Assembly: GCF_040649515.1 (NCBI RefSeq)
Contig: NZ_JBEZFP010000192.1
Span: forward strand, 1-14,634
DNA from: Yinghuangia elevatio
GTDB lineage: Bacteria > Actinomycetota > Actinomycetes > Streptomycetales > Streptomycetaceae
DNA: 14,634 nucleotides
Direction: 5' to 3'
Of this stretch, positions 6,606-13,555 are shown piece after piece. Made by a program: the position numbers and the translations under genes. The notes under the pieces are model-generated. The model ran no database searches. It was given only the letters and a program-made list of their open reading frames with translations, and was not told where the DNA came from. Numbering within the stretch: the stretch's first letter is position 1; the number at the start of each line of letters is the position of its first letter.

Positions 6606-7280
6606 CCTACGGCTGTGGGCCGGCTCCCCCGGCTTGCTCTCCCATTGAGCCTCGCCTTCCTCCGCTGCCTCCGCGTCCCGTACTTCCGGCGCGTCCGGGC
6701 GGAACGTGGGCGTCAGCATGCCAAGCCGCATCTCCTCAAGGCGCTTGGCCTGGTCCTCGGCACGATCGACGAGGCGGTGCAGTTCGGCCTCGGACAGCCG
6801 GTCGTCGTGCTCGGCCACCGCGCGCAGGGTGCGCCAGCACGCCGCCTTCGTCTCGACTCCGGCGCGCATGGCCTCGAGTTCGACGACGGCACTCAGCGGG
6901 GAGCGGCTCATGAGACGGCCGTTCGGCTTGAGTCGCCCCGCTCGCTCGGCGACCCAGGCGAACGCGGATTTCGCCTGCGGCAGGGAGAAGCCGAGGTCGA
7001 TCATCATGCGCCGCAGGGTCTCGCGGTCCTCCGCGATCTCCTGGGCGAACGCGGACAGCGGAGGTCCGTAGGCCTCGTTCTTGTGGACGTCGGCGATCCG
7101 GCGGGCGAGGGCCAGGCCGCCGGTAGCTCCGGCGAAGTGGTCGCCCAGGTAGATGCCGAGCAGGCGGTCGGCCTCGGCGTTGTCGTCGGCGCGGCGGTTC
7201 ACCGGGAGCCCCCGGTACCACATCACCCTGGTGACACCGGGCGGTGCCGTTTGCGATTTCGGCATCGTACGTCCCGCCAT
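6594..7280 (-). CDS. Conserved helical protein of unknown function, 228 aa
   Basis: The start is the ATG at 7280, with GGAGG six bases upstream; an internal ATG at 7265 has no such site. After a variable N-terminus (1-36), residues 37-185 look like a bundle of long amphipathic helices: LLGIYLGDHFAGATGGLALA, EIAEDRETLRRMMIDLGF, AERAGRLKPNGRL (111-123), ELEAMRAGVETKAACWRTL and a last helix LHRLVDRAEDQAKRLEEMRL. This pattern resembles short actinobacterial proteins annotated as hypothetical and suggests a ferritin-like four-helix fold, although a set of metal ligands is not obvious. The tail after 195 is acidic and low complexity and ends within an 11-bp tandem repeat. The gene follows a YbdK-type ligase by 127 bp on the same strand. 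Function is not known. Confidence 0.8.
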   Translation of the reverse strand: MAGRTMPKSQTAPPGVTRVMWYRGLPVNRRADDNAEADRLLGIYLGDHFAGATGGLALARRIADVHKNEAYGPPLSAFAQEIAEDRETLRRMMIDLGFSLPQAKSAFAWVAERAGRLKPNGRLMSRSPLSAVVELEAMRAGVETKAACWRTLRAVAEHDDRLSEAELHRLVDRAEDQAKRLEEMRLGMLTPTFRPDAPEVRDAEAAEEGEAQWESKPGEPAHSRRTGE

Positions 7281-7407
7281 GACGGGCCTCCATCTGTCGT
7301 CTACGTCGTTGTTTCCGATCGGGCGGATACCCGCGTTGTGCGCGCTGATACGCGATCGCACCATCCCTGCGCGGCGCGGTTTGGCGACCACGGCGCGCAA
7401 CCCGGCG

Positions 7408-8520
7408 TCAGCGCGCGCCCTGGGTCTCCGCGACCAGCAGGTCCACGACGTCGTCGAGCCCCGTGTCGTCCGCGACGGCGCGCAGCCGGTGCGCCGCACC
7501 ACCACCCGCAAGCTCGCGGTCGACGAGGTCCGCAACAGTCGCCCAGTCGCCGGCCGCCTCCAGGGCGCCGCGGAAACGCTCCAGCAGAGTGCGTACGACC
7601 TGGGCCGCCGGCGCCGCCCTCCGGTCGACGGGATTCAGCAGGTCACCGCGCAGACCGGAACGAGCCGCACGCCATGTGGCGGCGCGCAGCCACTCGGGGC
7701 GCACCGCCTGAACGGTCGGCGCCGCACTCTCACCGGGGGCGGTACCGCCATCCCGCACTGCCTCGCACGCGTCGACGACCATGGCGCGGAAGAGCCCGGC
7801 GATCATCACCACCGTGTCCACCCGGGGGCACGCATCGCACACGCGCAGTTCCAGTGTGTCCTGGTGGGCCGACAGGCGGAGGTCGAAGTAGACCATGCCC
7901 GAATCGGCGATCACCTTCGCCTGTATCAGCTCGTCGACCATGGCTTCGTACTCCGCGGCCGAGGCGTACGCCCCCGGCGGTCCGGAGGTGGGCCACCGCT
8001 GCATGACCAGGTTGCGCCAGCTCGCGTACCCGGTGTCAGCGCCCAGCCAGAACGGCGAACTCGCGGACAGGGCGAGCAGCACCGGCACCCAGGGGGCAAG
8101 CCGGGCCATGGCCTGGACGCCGGTATCCCGGTCGGGCACGTCCACGTGCACCTGTGCCGCGCAGATCAGTTGCTCGTCCGCGACAGCCGCGTACTCCTCC
8201 ATCATCCGGGCGTAGCGCGATGTGGGGGTTGCGTCCAGCGTGCCGGTCCGGGTCTGCGGCGGGGCGCCCGCGGCCATGACGCCGAGGCCCAGCGGCGCCG
8301 CGGTCTCCGCCAGCAGCAGCCGGGTGCTCGCCAGGTCGGTGCGGAGCGAGTCGAGCGTGTCGTGCACGCGGCTGTTCGTCTCCACGACGGACTGCTGGAG
8401 TTCCCGGACGAACGTCCGGTCCGGCAGGCGTTCCAGCAGGCCGGACGCCGCGGAGACCGGCATTCCGGTGGACAGGTCCACGATGTGGAACTCTTCCTCG
8501 ACCCCGATCCGGACCGGCAC
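7408..8520 (-). CDS. ybdK: Putative carboxylate-amine ligase, YbdK/GCS2 family
   Basis: The 370-aa protein is full length for the YbdK branch of the glutamate-cysteine ligase type 2 family, ATP-dependent enzymes joining a carboxylate to an amine. It begins with the typical GVEEEFHIVD (6-15). Also present are QQSVVETNS (42-50), the HVDVPD stretch (125-130, GVHVxVPD in relatives), SSPFWLGADTGYASWR (154-169), and LELRVCDAC. E. coli YbdK has weak glutamate-cysteine ligase activity; the physiological substrate in actinobacteria is not settled. The start is the GTG at 8520, since the same frame meets a TGA ten bases upstream. AAGGAG lies only four bases before it, a short spacing. That ribosome binding site is the end of a run of CTTCAA hexamers (plus strand), which is unusual. 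Confidence 0.88.
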   Translation of the reverse strand: MPVRIGVEEEFHIVDLSTGMPVSAASGLLERLPDRTFVRELQQSVVETNSRVHDTLDSLRTDLASTRLLLAETAAPLGLGVMAAGAPPQTRTGTLDATPTSRYARMMEEYAAVADEQLICAAQVHVDVPDRDTGVQAMARLAPWVPVLLALSASSPFWLGADTGYASWRNLVMQRWPTSGPPGAYASAAEYEAMVDELIQAKVIADSGMVYFDLRLSAHQDTLELRVCDACPRVDTVVMIAGLFRAMVVDACEAVRDGGTAPGESAAPTVQAVRPEWLRAATWRAARSGLRGDLLNPVDRRAAPAAQVVRTLLERFRGALEAAGDWATVADLVDRELAGGGAAHRLRAVADDTGLDDVVDLLVAETQGAR

Positions 8521-8527
8521 GACGCTC

Positions 8528-8563
8528 CTTCAACTTCAACTTCAACTTCAACTGCAACTTCAA
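8528..8563. repeat. Hexanucleotide repeat (CTTCAA, six units) at the ybdK ribosome binding site
   Basis: CTTCAA occurs at 8528-8533, 8534-8539, 8540-8545 and 8546-8551. A variant CTGCAA (8552-8557) and a further CTTCAA (8558-8563) follow. On the coding (minus) strand the array reads TTGAAG and its last unit runs into AAGGAG, the probable Shine-Dalgarno of the gene starting at 8520. Copy-number change would alter the leader directly before the ribosome binding site. Confidence 0.9.
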
Positions 8564-8696
8564 CTTCGGCCTCTCGGCCCTTCGGCCTTTTGACCCTTTT
8601 CGGCCATTTCAGCTCTTCAGCTTCGGCGCGACATACGCACGGCAATCGACCCGGCGGCGCCGGCCGCACCCCTGGCAGCACGCCAACCGCAGCACC

Positions 8697-9071
8697 TCAG
8701 CTGCGTCGGCGTGCGGCTTCGTGGACGCCTTCATGAGCGCCTGCGCCGTCGGCGGTCCACTGCCGGGCGCCGCCCCCGTCCACGTACTGGTCGCGCAGTT
8801 CGACGTCGCCCTCCTGGTGGTAGCCGGGCGGGACCCCGAACCCGAACATCGACAGGACCTTGCCTAGCACGGCGCCAACCGCCGCCACCCCGACACCGGT
8901 CCAGAACAGCCACGGTTCGGCCAGCGGCAGTGCCACCGCGGCGACGACGCAACCCGCCAGGATCACGGCCACCCCGATCCAGGCGGCCGAGCTGTGGCCC
9001 GCGTTGCCGGTACGGATGTCCCCGCGCCCGTACCGCTCCCGTGCCCTCTCGCGCTGGTCGTGGCTCGTCAT
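8697..9071 (-). CDS. Small HGxxE-like two-helix membrane protein, 124 aa
   Basis: The start is the ATG at 9071, with GGAGG seven bases upstream. The protein has a short charged N-terminus (1-25) and then GHSSAAW, which matches the HGxSxAAW entry to the first helix of the HGxxE family common in actinobacteria, though the usual HG order is shifted here. Two transmembrane segments follow, about 30-50 and 55-77, ending GAVLGKVLSMFGFG, the typical exit sequence. A polar tail of about 45 residues carries PPGYHQEGDV and probably faces the cytoplasm. The gene family is uncharacterised and no enzymatic motif is present. It is separated from ybdK by 176 bp, and in the region upstream lies the remnant of an LLM oxidoreductase on the other strand. 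Confidence 0.8.
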   Translation of the reverse strand: MTSHDQRERARERYGRGDIRTGNAGHSSAAWIGVAVILAGCVVAAVALPLAEPWLFWTGVGVAAVGAVLGKVLSMFGFGVPPGYHQEGDVELRDQYVDGGGARQWTADGAGAHEGVHEAARRRS

Positions 9072-9241
9072 ACGTGTGCCTCCATCCGTGAGCCTGCGGC
9101 TCCTCGAGCCCTGGACTTCCTCACCTCCCCGCGGAGCGCCGCTACCCGCCCGGGCCGATCCGATACGCATCCGACTCCCGTTCACCGCAACCACGCCAAT
9201 CCTCGGCGGCAACGGCAGCCACAGCAGCGCCGCCCGCCCCC

Positions 9242-9544
9242 CGGCGACGTTTCGGTGCGGCGGCGGTCAAGACCGTGCACCGTCTGTGGCCCGACGAGCA
9301 GCTGCCTGGGGAATTGGGTCAGAATCCCTCCGACGCCTCGACACTCCGAGCAGGCTGCGGAGTCGGTAACCGAGGAGATGGTGGGCGCAACGTGCCGTGC
9401 GGCGACGACCCGGCGGAACACCGGTCGGCGGTACGGGAGTACGCGGAAGCGGGCGTCGACGAGTTCTACGTCGGCCGGCTCGGCCCCCAGCAGGAAGGGT
9501 TCTTCGACTTCTACCGGCCCGAAGTCCTGCCTGCCTTCGGGTAG
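9242..9544 (+). pseudogene. C-terminal remnant of an LLM-class (F420-type) oxidoreductase, frameshifted
   Basis: Three frames must be joined to read one protein. First comes FGAAAVKTVHRLWPDEQLPG in the frame of 9275, ending at ELGQ near 9331. Then PPTPRHSEQAAESVTEEMVG continues one base on. Finally VPCGDDPAEHRSAVREYAEA leads to a normal end, EGFFDFYRPEVLPAFG, at the stop 9542-9544. The joined reading matches the C-terminal 100 residues of luciferase-like F420-dependent oxidoreductases, where HRLWP, LPTPRHFEQA, VTEE and CGPDPE are typical. About two thirds of the gene, including the cofactor-binding N-terminus, is absent; upstream of 9242 no related sequence is seen. It is a degraded gene fragment. 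The remaining interval 9545-9794 holds a coding-like minus-strand stretch (9540-9686) of uncertain origin. Confidence 0.75.
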
Positions 9545-9794
9545 TTACGTCCGGCGCGTACGTCTCCCGCCCCAGCTTCCGATGCATGTCAGCCGGTCCG
9601 ATGTGCGTCGGCCCGAGTTCGTACGGCTGTTTCCCGAGTGGCTCCGCCGGCACCGGGTAGCGGCGTTGCAGAGGTACCCGGGACAACCGGCCGGACCGAC
9701 CGTTCCGGCCTTGGTGCAGACAACGGGTCGTACCTTCGCTGTAGAACGCGTGCCGACCGGTCGCCGTCGGGTCCTCACCGGATATGGACGGGCA

Positions 9795-9823
9795 GCGCTG
9801 CCCGCGGTTCCCGCGGGCAGCGC
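9795..9823 (-). terminator. Strong hairpin terminator after the DUF4235 gene
   Basis: GCGCTGCCCGCGG (9795-9807) and CCGCGGGCAGCGC (9811-9823) form a perfect 13-bp stem with a 3-nt loop. It is 72 nt downstream of the minus-strand gene ending at 9895. There is no U-tract. It could equally stop read-through from the left on the plus strand. Confidence 0.65.
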
Positions 9824-9879
9824 CCTGCCGTCACCGGCCGCTGCCGGCCAACAGGCCTTCCCGGCCGACAGCCAGACCT

Positions 9880-9900
9880 GTCAGCCGTCAGCCGTCAGCC
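9880..9900. repeat. Heptamer repeat (GTCAGCC, three units) spanning a stop codon
   Basis: Three perfect copies occupy 9880-9886, 9887-9893 and 9894-9900. The stop of the minus-strand DUF4235 gene (9895-9897) lies inside the last unit. Because each unit contains TCA, copy number changes would still leave a nearby stop. Confidence 0.8.
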
Positions 9901-10161
9901 GGGCCAGGTACCCGTCATCCGGCGCACCGCTGTCGCGCCGCCCCGGTCGGTGGCCGCCTTCACAGCCGCGAATATGGCGCCCTGCAGAGCCGCCGCAAGG
10001 AGCACCTCGCGCCACCGGCGGTCCTCGTCGGTGGCGTCAGGCGCGTCCTTCTCGTGGCCGAGAACCTTCCAGACTTGCTTGAACACGGCCCCCGCGGCCA
10101 TCCCGCTCAGCGCCCCCGCCAGCAGACCCACCGGCTTGTACGCGATTTTCGCGGTGTTCAT
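9895..10161 (-). CDS. DUF4235 family small membrane protein, 88 aa
   Basis: The sequence MNTAKIAYKPVGLLAGALSG and the following AGAVFKQVWKVLGHEKDAP are typical of DUF4235, a short actinobacterial family of unknown function. A first hydrophobic segment (about 8-28) is followed by the KQVWK stretch, an acidic linker DATDEDRRW, and a second hydrophobic segment (52-70, REVLLAAALQGAIFAAVKAA). Two membrane helices are likely. The start is the ATG at 10161; a GGAGGGAG lies seven bases upstream. The gene is divergent from the oxidoreductase/sigma-factor operon and followed by a strong hairpin. No biochemical role is known, so none is proposed. Confidence 0.88.
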   Translation of the reverse strand: MNTAKIAYKPVGLLAGALSGMAAGAVFKQVWKVLGHEKDAPDATDEDRRWREVLLAAALQGAIFAAVKAATDRGGATAVRRMTGTWPG

Positions 10162-10311
10162 CGCACATCTCCCTCCACCCGTCGGCCGATCTTCGTCCGG
10201 CGGCTACCCGAGACACCGCACTTCACCCGCATTCGGACCCGCCGGTGACGCGCGTCCGCCGTCACTCACCCCTCCCCCGCACACCCTGTGGCGCGGGTCA
10301 CATCAGCCCCA

Positions 10312-10339
10312 TGTCACGAATCGAGGGCCGACTTCCATC
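10312..10339 (+). promoter_or_regulatory. Candidate ECF41-type promoter for the oxidoreductase/sigma operon
   Basis: TGTCACG (10312-10318) is one base off the ECF41 -35 consensus TGTCACA. CATC (10336-10339), 17 bp further on, is one base off the -10 consensus CGTC; the published spacing is nearer 16. A transcript from here would begin about 50 nt before the ATG at 10397. A second GGTCACA lies at 10296-10302. Autoregulation by the downstream sigma factor is the expected logic for ECF41 genes, but it is inferred here. Confidence 0.55.
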
Positions 10340-10396
10340 TGGTGGTCATCAGCAAGCGCGGAACAGGCGCAGCACAGGCGCAAAAGGAGCGGACCG

Positions 10397-11605
10397 ATGA
10401 CCACACAGAACGAATCCACTGCCACCACCGCCCACCGCATCGTCGTACTGGGCGCGGGATACGCGGGGATGTCCGCGGCGGTCCAGCTCGCGGCCCGGAC
10501 GAAGAAGCGCGAGGACGTGCAGGTCACCCTGGTGAACCCGGACGAGCGCTTCACCGAGCGGATGCGGCTGCACATGGCGGCCACCGGCCGGACGCTCGCC
10601 GAGCTGGACATCCGAAGCCTGCTGAAAGGCACCGGGGCCCGCTTCGTCCGCGGCTGGGTGACCGGGCTGGACGCGGACGCCAAGGTCGTTCGGGTCGACG
10701 ACGAGCTGAACCTTCCGTACGACACCCTGGTCTACGCCCTCGGTGCCGCCTCCGACGTGTCGGCCGTGCCCGGCGTGGAGGATCACGCGTACACCCTCGG
10801 CGGCGCACACGACGCCGAGCTGCTGGCCGACCGGCTTGCCCGGCTGGCCGCCGGCGGCACGGTGGCCGTCGTGGGCACCGGGTTGACCGGCGTCGAATCG
10901 GCGGCGGAGATCGCCGAGCGTCATCCGCACCTGGACGTGGTGCTGCTGGGCCGCGGCGAGCCGGGCGCGGCCATGAACGCGAAGGCCCGGACGTACTTGC
11001 GCTCGGCGCTCGACCGCCTGGGCGTCCGGGTCCTGAGCGGCGTCGAGGTGGCCAAGGTGCTGCCCGATGTGGTGGAACTGTCCGACGGGGCGGGCATTGC
11101 GGCCGATGTCGTGCTGTGGACCGGCGGCACTCGGGTGTCACCGATGGCGGCCGCCGCGGGTCTGGCCGTCGACGAGCGCGGGCGCATCCGCACCGACGCG
11201 GCGCTGCGTTCCACGTCCCATCCCGCGGTGTACGCGGTGGGCGACGCCGCGGCCGTGCACCAGGGCTACGGCGTCATGCACGGCACCTGCCAGGGCGGCA
11301 TGCCGACCGGGGTGCACGCCGCCATGTCGATCCTGCGCGAGCTGAAGGGCAGGCAACCCAAGCCGTTCCGGTTCGGGTACTACCACACGCCGGTGAGCCT
11401 GGGCCGCAACGACGCGGTCGTGCAGTTCACCCGCCCCGACGACAGCCCGCGGCGGGCGTACCTCACCGGCCGAAAGGCCGTCTGGTACAAGGAGACGGTG
11501 ACAGCCGCACCATGGCCGACTTTCGGCCGCATGAAGAAGATCCCCGCCTCGGGCGCGTTCTGGCCGCACGGCGGCCGCTTCACGCGGATCCGGGGCACGC
11601 GGTGA
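10397..11605 (+). CDS. NAD(P)/FAD-dependent oxidoreductase, NDH-2-like
   Basis: The 402-aa enzyme has two Rossmann dinucleotide-binding folds. The FAD site near the N-terminus is VVLGAGYAGMSAA with GAGYAG at 19-24, and the NAD(P) site is VAVVGTGLTGVESAAE with GTGLTG at 160-165. The family motif VYAVGDAAA (278-286), which contacts FAD, is present, as is WTGG before it. This architecture is that of type II NADH dehydrogenases and related single-component oxidoreductases. The start is the ATG at 10397, with AAGGAG seven bases upstream. No transmembrane helix is seen; the basic C-terminus could allow peripheral membrane binding. The stop overlaps the sigma-factor start as GTGA, implying translational coupling. 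ECF41 sigma factors typically neighbour a carboxymuconolactone decarboxylase, oxidoreductase or epimerase, so this is the likely target gene. Electron acceptor and substrate are unknown. Confidence 0.9.
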   Translation: MTTQNESTATTAHRIVVLGAGYAGMSAAVQLAARTKKREDVQVTLVNPDERFTERMRLHMAATGRTLAELDIRSLLKGTGARFVRGWVTGLDADAKVVRVDDELNLPYDTLVYALGAASDVSAVPGVEDHAYTLGGAHDAELLADRLARLAAGGTVAVVGTGLTGVESAAEIAERHPHLDVVLLGRGEPGAAMNAKARTYLRSALDRLGVRVLSGVEVAKVLPDVVELSDGAGIAADVVLWTGGTRVSPMAAAAGLAVDERGRIRTDAALRSTSHPAVYAVGDAAAVHQGYGVMHGTCQGGMPTGVHAAMSILRELKGRQPKPFRFGYYHTPVSLGRNDAVVQFTRPDDSPRRAYLTGRKAVWYKETVTAAPWPTFGRMKKIPASGAFWPHGGRFTRIRGTR

Positions 11606-12669
11606 CCCGGCGCGACGCCGACAAGGGCGCCGACACCGACACCGACACCAACGACGAGACCGACAACAACAGAAACAGCAACAGCAACAGCAACAGGACC
11701 ATCGACGGGGCCACCCCGGGGACGAACCCCGGGACCACGGACGCCGACGTCTTCCACGACAACCGCAACCTGCTGTTCTCCGTGGCGTACCGCATCCTCG
11801 GCACCGCCGCCGATGCCGAGGACGCGGTCCAGGACGCCTGGATCAAGTGGGCCGCCGCGGACCGCACCCGGGTCGCCGACCCCAAGGCGTACCTCACGCG
11901 CATCGTGTCGAACCTTGCCCTCGAACGGCTGCGGTCCACCCGGCACAAGCGGGAGACCTATGTCGGCCCCTGGCTTCCCGAGCCCGTCCTGACCAGCGCC
12001 GCCCGCGACACCGTCGTTGCCGCCGGTACTGCCGACACCGCCGACCTCGTCGTCGGCGCCGAGTCCGTGTCGATGGCCATGCTGGTCGTCCTGGAGACGC
12101 TCAGCCCTCTGGAACGCGCGGTGTTCGTGCTGAAGGAGGTGTTCGGTTTCGGCCACGCCGAGATCGCCGAGGCGGTCGAGCGTTCCGAGGCCGCGGTACG
12201 CCAGGCCGCGCACCGCGCTCGCGAGCACGTACGCGCCCGGCGGCCCCGCTTCACCGCCGACCGGTCGCGGCAACGCGAGGTCACCGAGCGCTTCTTCGCC
12301 GCCGCGACCGGCGGCGACGTCAACGCCCTGATGGAGCTGCTGTCCCCCGACGTCACCTTGTGGACCGACGGCGGCGGCAAGGTACGCCAGGCCCTGCGTC
12401 CGATCTTCGGTGCGGAGACGGTGGCCGGCTGGTTCGCGGCGATCGGCACGGTCACCTACCAGGGCATCGACCCCGCCGACATGAAGGCCGAGTTGGCGGA
12501 GATCAACGGCGGTCCCGGCATGGTGTTCAGCGGTCCGGACCGGGTGATCGCCACGGTCACCTTCGATTTCGACGCCGAAGGCCGCATCACCGCCGTCCAC
12601 AACGTCGCCAACCCCGACAAACTCCACGACATCGGCAGCGGCACCACACGTGAGCTGGGGACGAACTGA
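11602..12669 (+). CDS. sigJ: ECF41-family (SigJ-type) RNA polymerase sigma factor with SnoaL-like C-terminal domain
   Basis: Residues 49-115 are sigma region 2 (FHDNRNLLFSVAYRILGTAA, EDAVQDAWIKW), and 155-215 are region 4 (LSPLERAVFVLKEVFGFGHA, then EAAVRQAAHRAREHVRA). The C-terminal 130 residues form a SnoaL-like fold. All three ECF41 signatures are present: WLPEP (124-128) in the linker, DGGGK (256-260) and NPDKL (337-341). In this family the C-terminal domain modulates activity in place of a separate anti-sigma factor, and none is found here. The GTG at 11602 overlaps the oxidoreductase stop, with no strong ribosome binding site. No other plausible start precedes region 2. The result is a 48-residue N-terminal extension, rich in Asp, Thr, Asn and Ser and built on hexamer repeats, absent from typical members. 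Confidence 0.92.
   Translation: MTRRDADKGADTDTDTNDETDNNRNSNSNSNRTIDGATPGTNPGTTDADVFHDNRNLLFSVAYRILGTAADAEDAVQDAWIKWAAADRTRVADPKAYLTRIVSNLALERLRSTRHKRETYVGPWLPEPVLTSAARDTVVAAGTADTADLVVGAESVSMAMLVVLETLSPLERAVFVLKEVFGFGHAEIAEAVERSEAAVRQAAHRAREHVRARRPRFTADRSRQREVTERFFAAATGGDVNALMELLSPDVTLWTDGGGKVRQALRPIFGAETVAGWFAAIGTVTYQGIDPADMKAELAEINGGPGMVFSGPDRVIATVTFDFDAEGRITAVHNVANPDKLHDIGSGTTRELGTN
11632..11696 (+). repeat. Hexamer repeats within the sigma-factor N-terminus
   Basis: GACACC is repeated three times at 11632-11649. AACAGC is repeated nearly four times at 11674-11696. Both keep the reading frame and encode alternating Asp-Thr and Asn-Ser, giving residues 11-32 of the sigma factor. Such arrays can change by whole units without a frameshift. 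Confidence 0.88.
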
Positions 12670-12680
12670 CCGACCCGGAC

Positions 12681-12704
12681 CCGGACCCGGGAGACCGGGT
12701 CCGG
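12681..12704 (+). terminator. Hairpin terminator of the oxidoreductase/sigma operon
   Basis: CCGGACCCGG (12681-12690) and CCGGGTCCGG (12695-12704) form a perfect 10-bp stem closed by a GAGA tetraloop (GNRA type). It starts 11 nt after the sigma-factor stop and no U-tract follows. Its left arm lies within three GACCCG repeats (12672-12689), so the hairpin itself is partly built from a tandem repeat. Confidence 0.8.
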
Positions 12705-12819
12705 TCCCCGCCGTCCGGCGCCCCCGGCACGCGGACGGACACGGCGGACACGGACGCGGCCGACACGGACACGGCCGAAACGTGCCGGCGTGAAACGGGC
12801 AGGGTCGAAACGGGCCGGG

Positions 12820-12844
12820 CCGACAGCGGCGTGTCCGCTGTCGG
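12820..12844. promoter_or_regulatory. Perfect 10-bp inverted repeat upstream of the 217-aa gene
   Basis: CCGACAGCGG (12820-12829) and CCGCTGTCGG (12835-12844) are exact reverse complements with a 5-nt spacer, 55 bp before the GTG at 12900. It may be a second terminator stem for the sigma operon or an operator. The interval between the two hairpins (about 12731-12778) is a degenerate GGACAC-rich run without coding potential. Confidence 0.55.
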
Positions 12845-12899
12845 ACGACGGAACTACGCTGGCCCCGGTTCCGGTCCTGCCGCACTTCGGAGGCGCGCT

Positions 12900-13553
12900 G
12901 TGGGTGGTCGTTCGTTCATGCTCGCAACACGAATCCCGATGGAACGGGACGGGTTCGACGCCTGGCTCGCGGCACCGCTGCCCGGTCTCGACGCCATCGC
13001 CGACCCGCGGGCGATGTACACCGGGTGGGGCGCCGACGGATCAGTCCCCGACTGGGACCTGACCGAACTCGCCGACTACCCGGCGGCGGTCGCCGCGATC
13101 CGCGCCGACCGGGAGAAGACACCGCTGGAACTGCTGGCCGCCCGCGCGGCCGGGGGCTTCACGCTGGCCCGCCACCACGATGGGGCCCTCGAGATCTACC
13201 TGTACGACTACCACGGCGAGTCGTCCACGACGCACACCGAGCTCCTGATGCTGGCCGGCGCGGGACGCTTCGCGCGGCCCGGCACCGAGTCGCCGGTGAT
13301 GTTCTGGGGCGGTGACGTCGACCCGGGGCTGCCGCCGCGGGGCCACCTGCCGCTTGTGGTGATGGTCGTCGTCGGCGGCGGGCCGGCCCGGTTCGTGGAG
13401 ACGTACCCCGTCCACGAACTGACGGACAGTCTGCGGACGGTCGAGCAGGCGTTCCTCGCCGCGGTCGTCGAGGGCGACGCCGAGTCGTACGGCTGGGACC
13501 CGTCCCAGGTGCTCGATCCGGCGATACGCGCCGTCGTGCCTGCCCGGGACTGA
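12900..13553 (+). CDS. Protein of unknown function, 217 aa
   Basis: The GTG at 12900 has GGAGG six bases upstream and is preferred; the in-frame ATG at 12918 has no ribosome binding site. I do not recognise the family. The protein looks like a mixed alpha/beta fold without signal peptide or membrane helix. Visible features include an N-terminal stretch with ERDGFDAWLAAPLPGLDAIA, an aromatic YTGWGADGSVPDWDLTELAD, a basic-acidic FTLARHHDGALEIYLYDYHG, WGGDVDPGLPP, and a hydrophobic strand LPLVVMVVVGGGPARFVETY. The coding signal is strong, with high G/C third positions throughout. It is downstream of two hairpins, so it is probably its own transcription unit. It ends two bases before the stop of a convergent gene. 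Confidence 0.8.
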   Translation: MGGRSFMLATRIPMERDGFDAWLAAPLPGLDAIADPRAMYTGWGADGSVPDWDLTELADYPAAVAAIRADREKTPLELLAARAAGGFTLARHHDGALEIYLYDYHGESSTTHTELLMLAGAGRFARPGTESPVMFWGGDVDPGLPPRGHLPLVVMVVVGGGPARFVETYPVHELTDSLRTVEQAFLAAVVEGDAESYGWDPSQVLDPAIRAVVPARD

Positions 13554-13555
13554 AC

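Noticed and set aside
8036..8563. Frame beginning with alternating Lys-Leu residues, resembling an amphipathic peptide
   Set aside because: The Lys-Leu run is the CTTCAA microsatellite read on the minus strand, and the rest is a shadow of the ybdK-type gene.
8994..10082. 362-aa plus-strand frame spanning several regions
   Set aside because: It covers antisense of two minus-strand genes and only a short central part matches a known protein (the LLM remnant).
11380..12885. 501-aa minus-strand frame opposite the sigma factor
   Set aside because: The sigma factor on the plus strand has intact ECF41 motifs; the opposite frame shows no recognisable domain.
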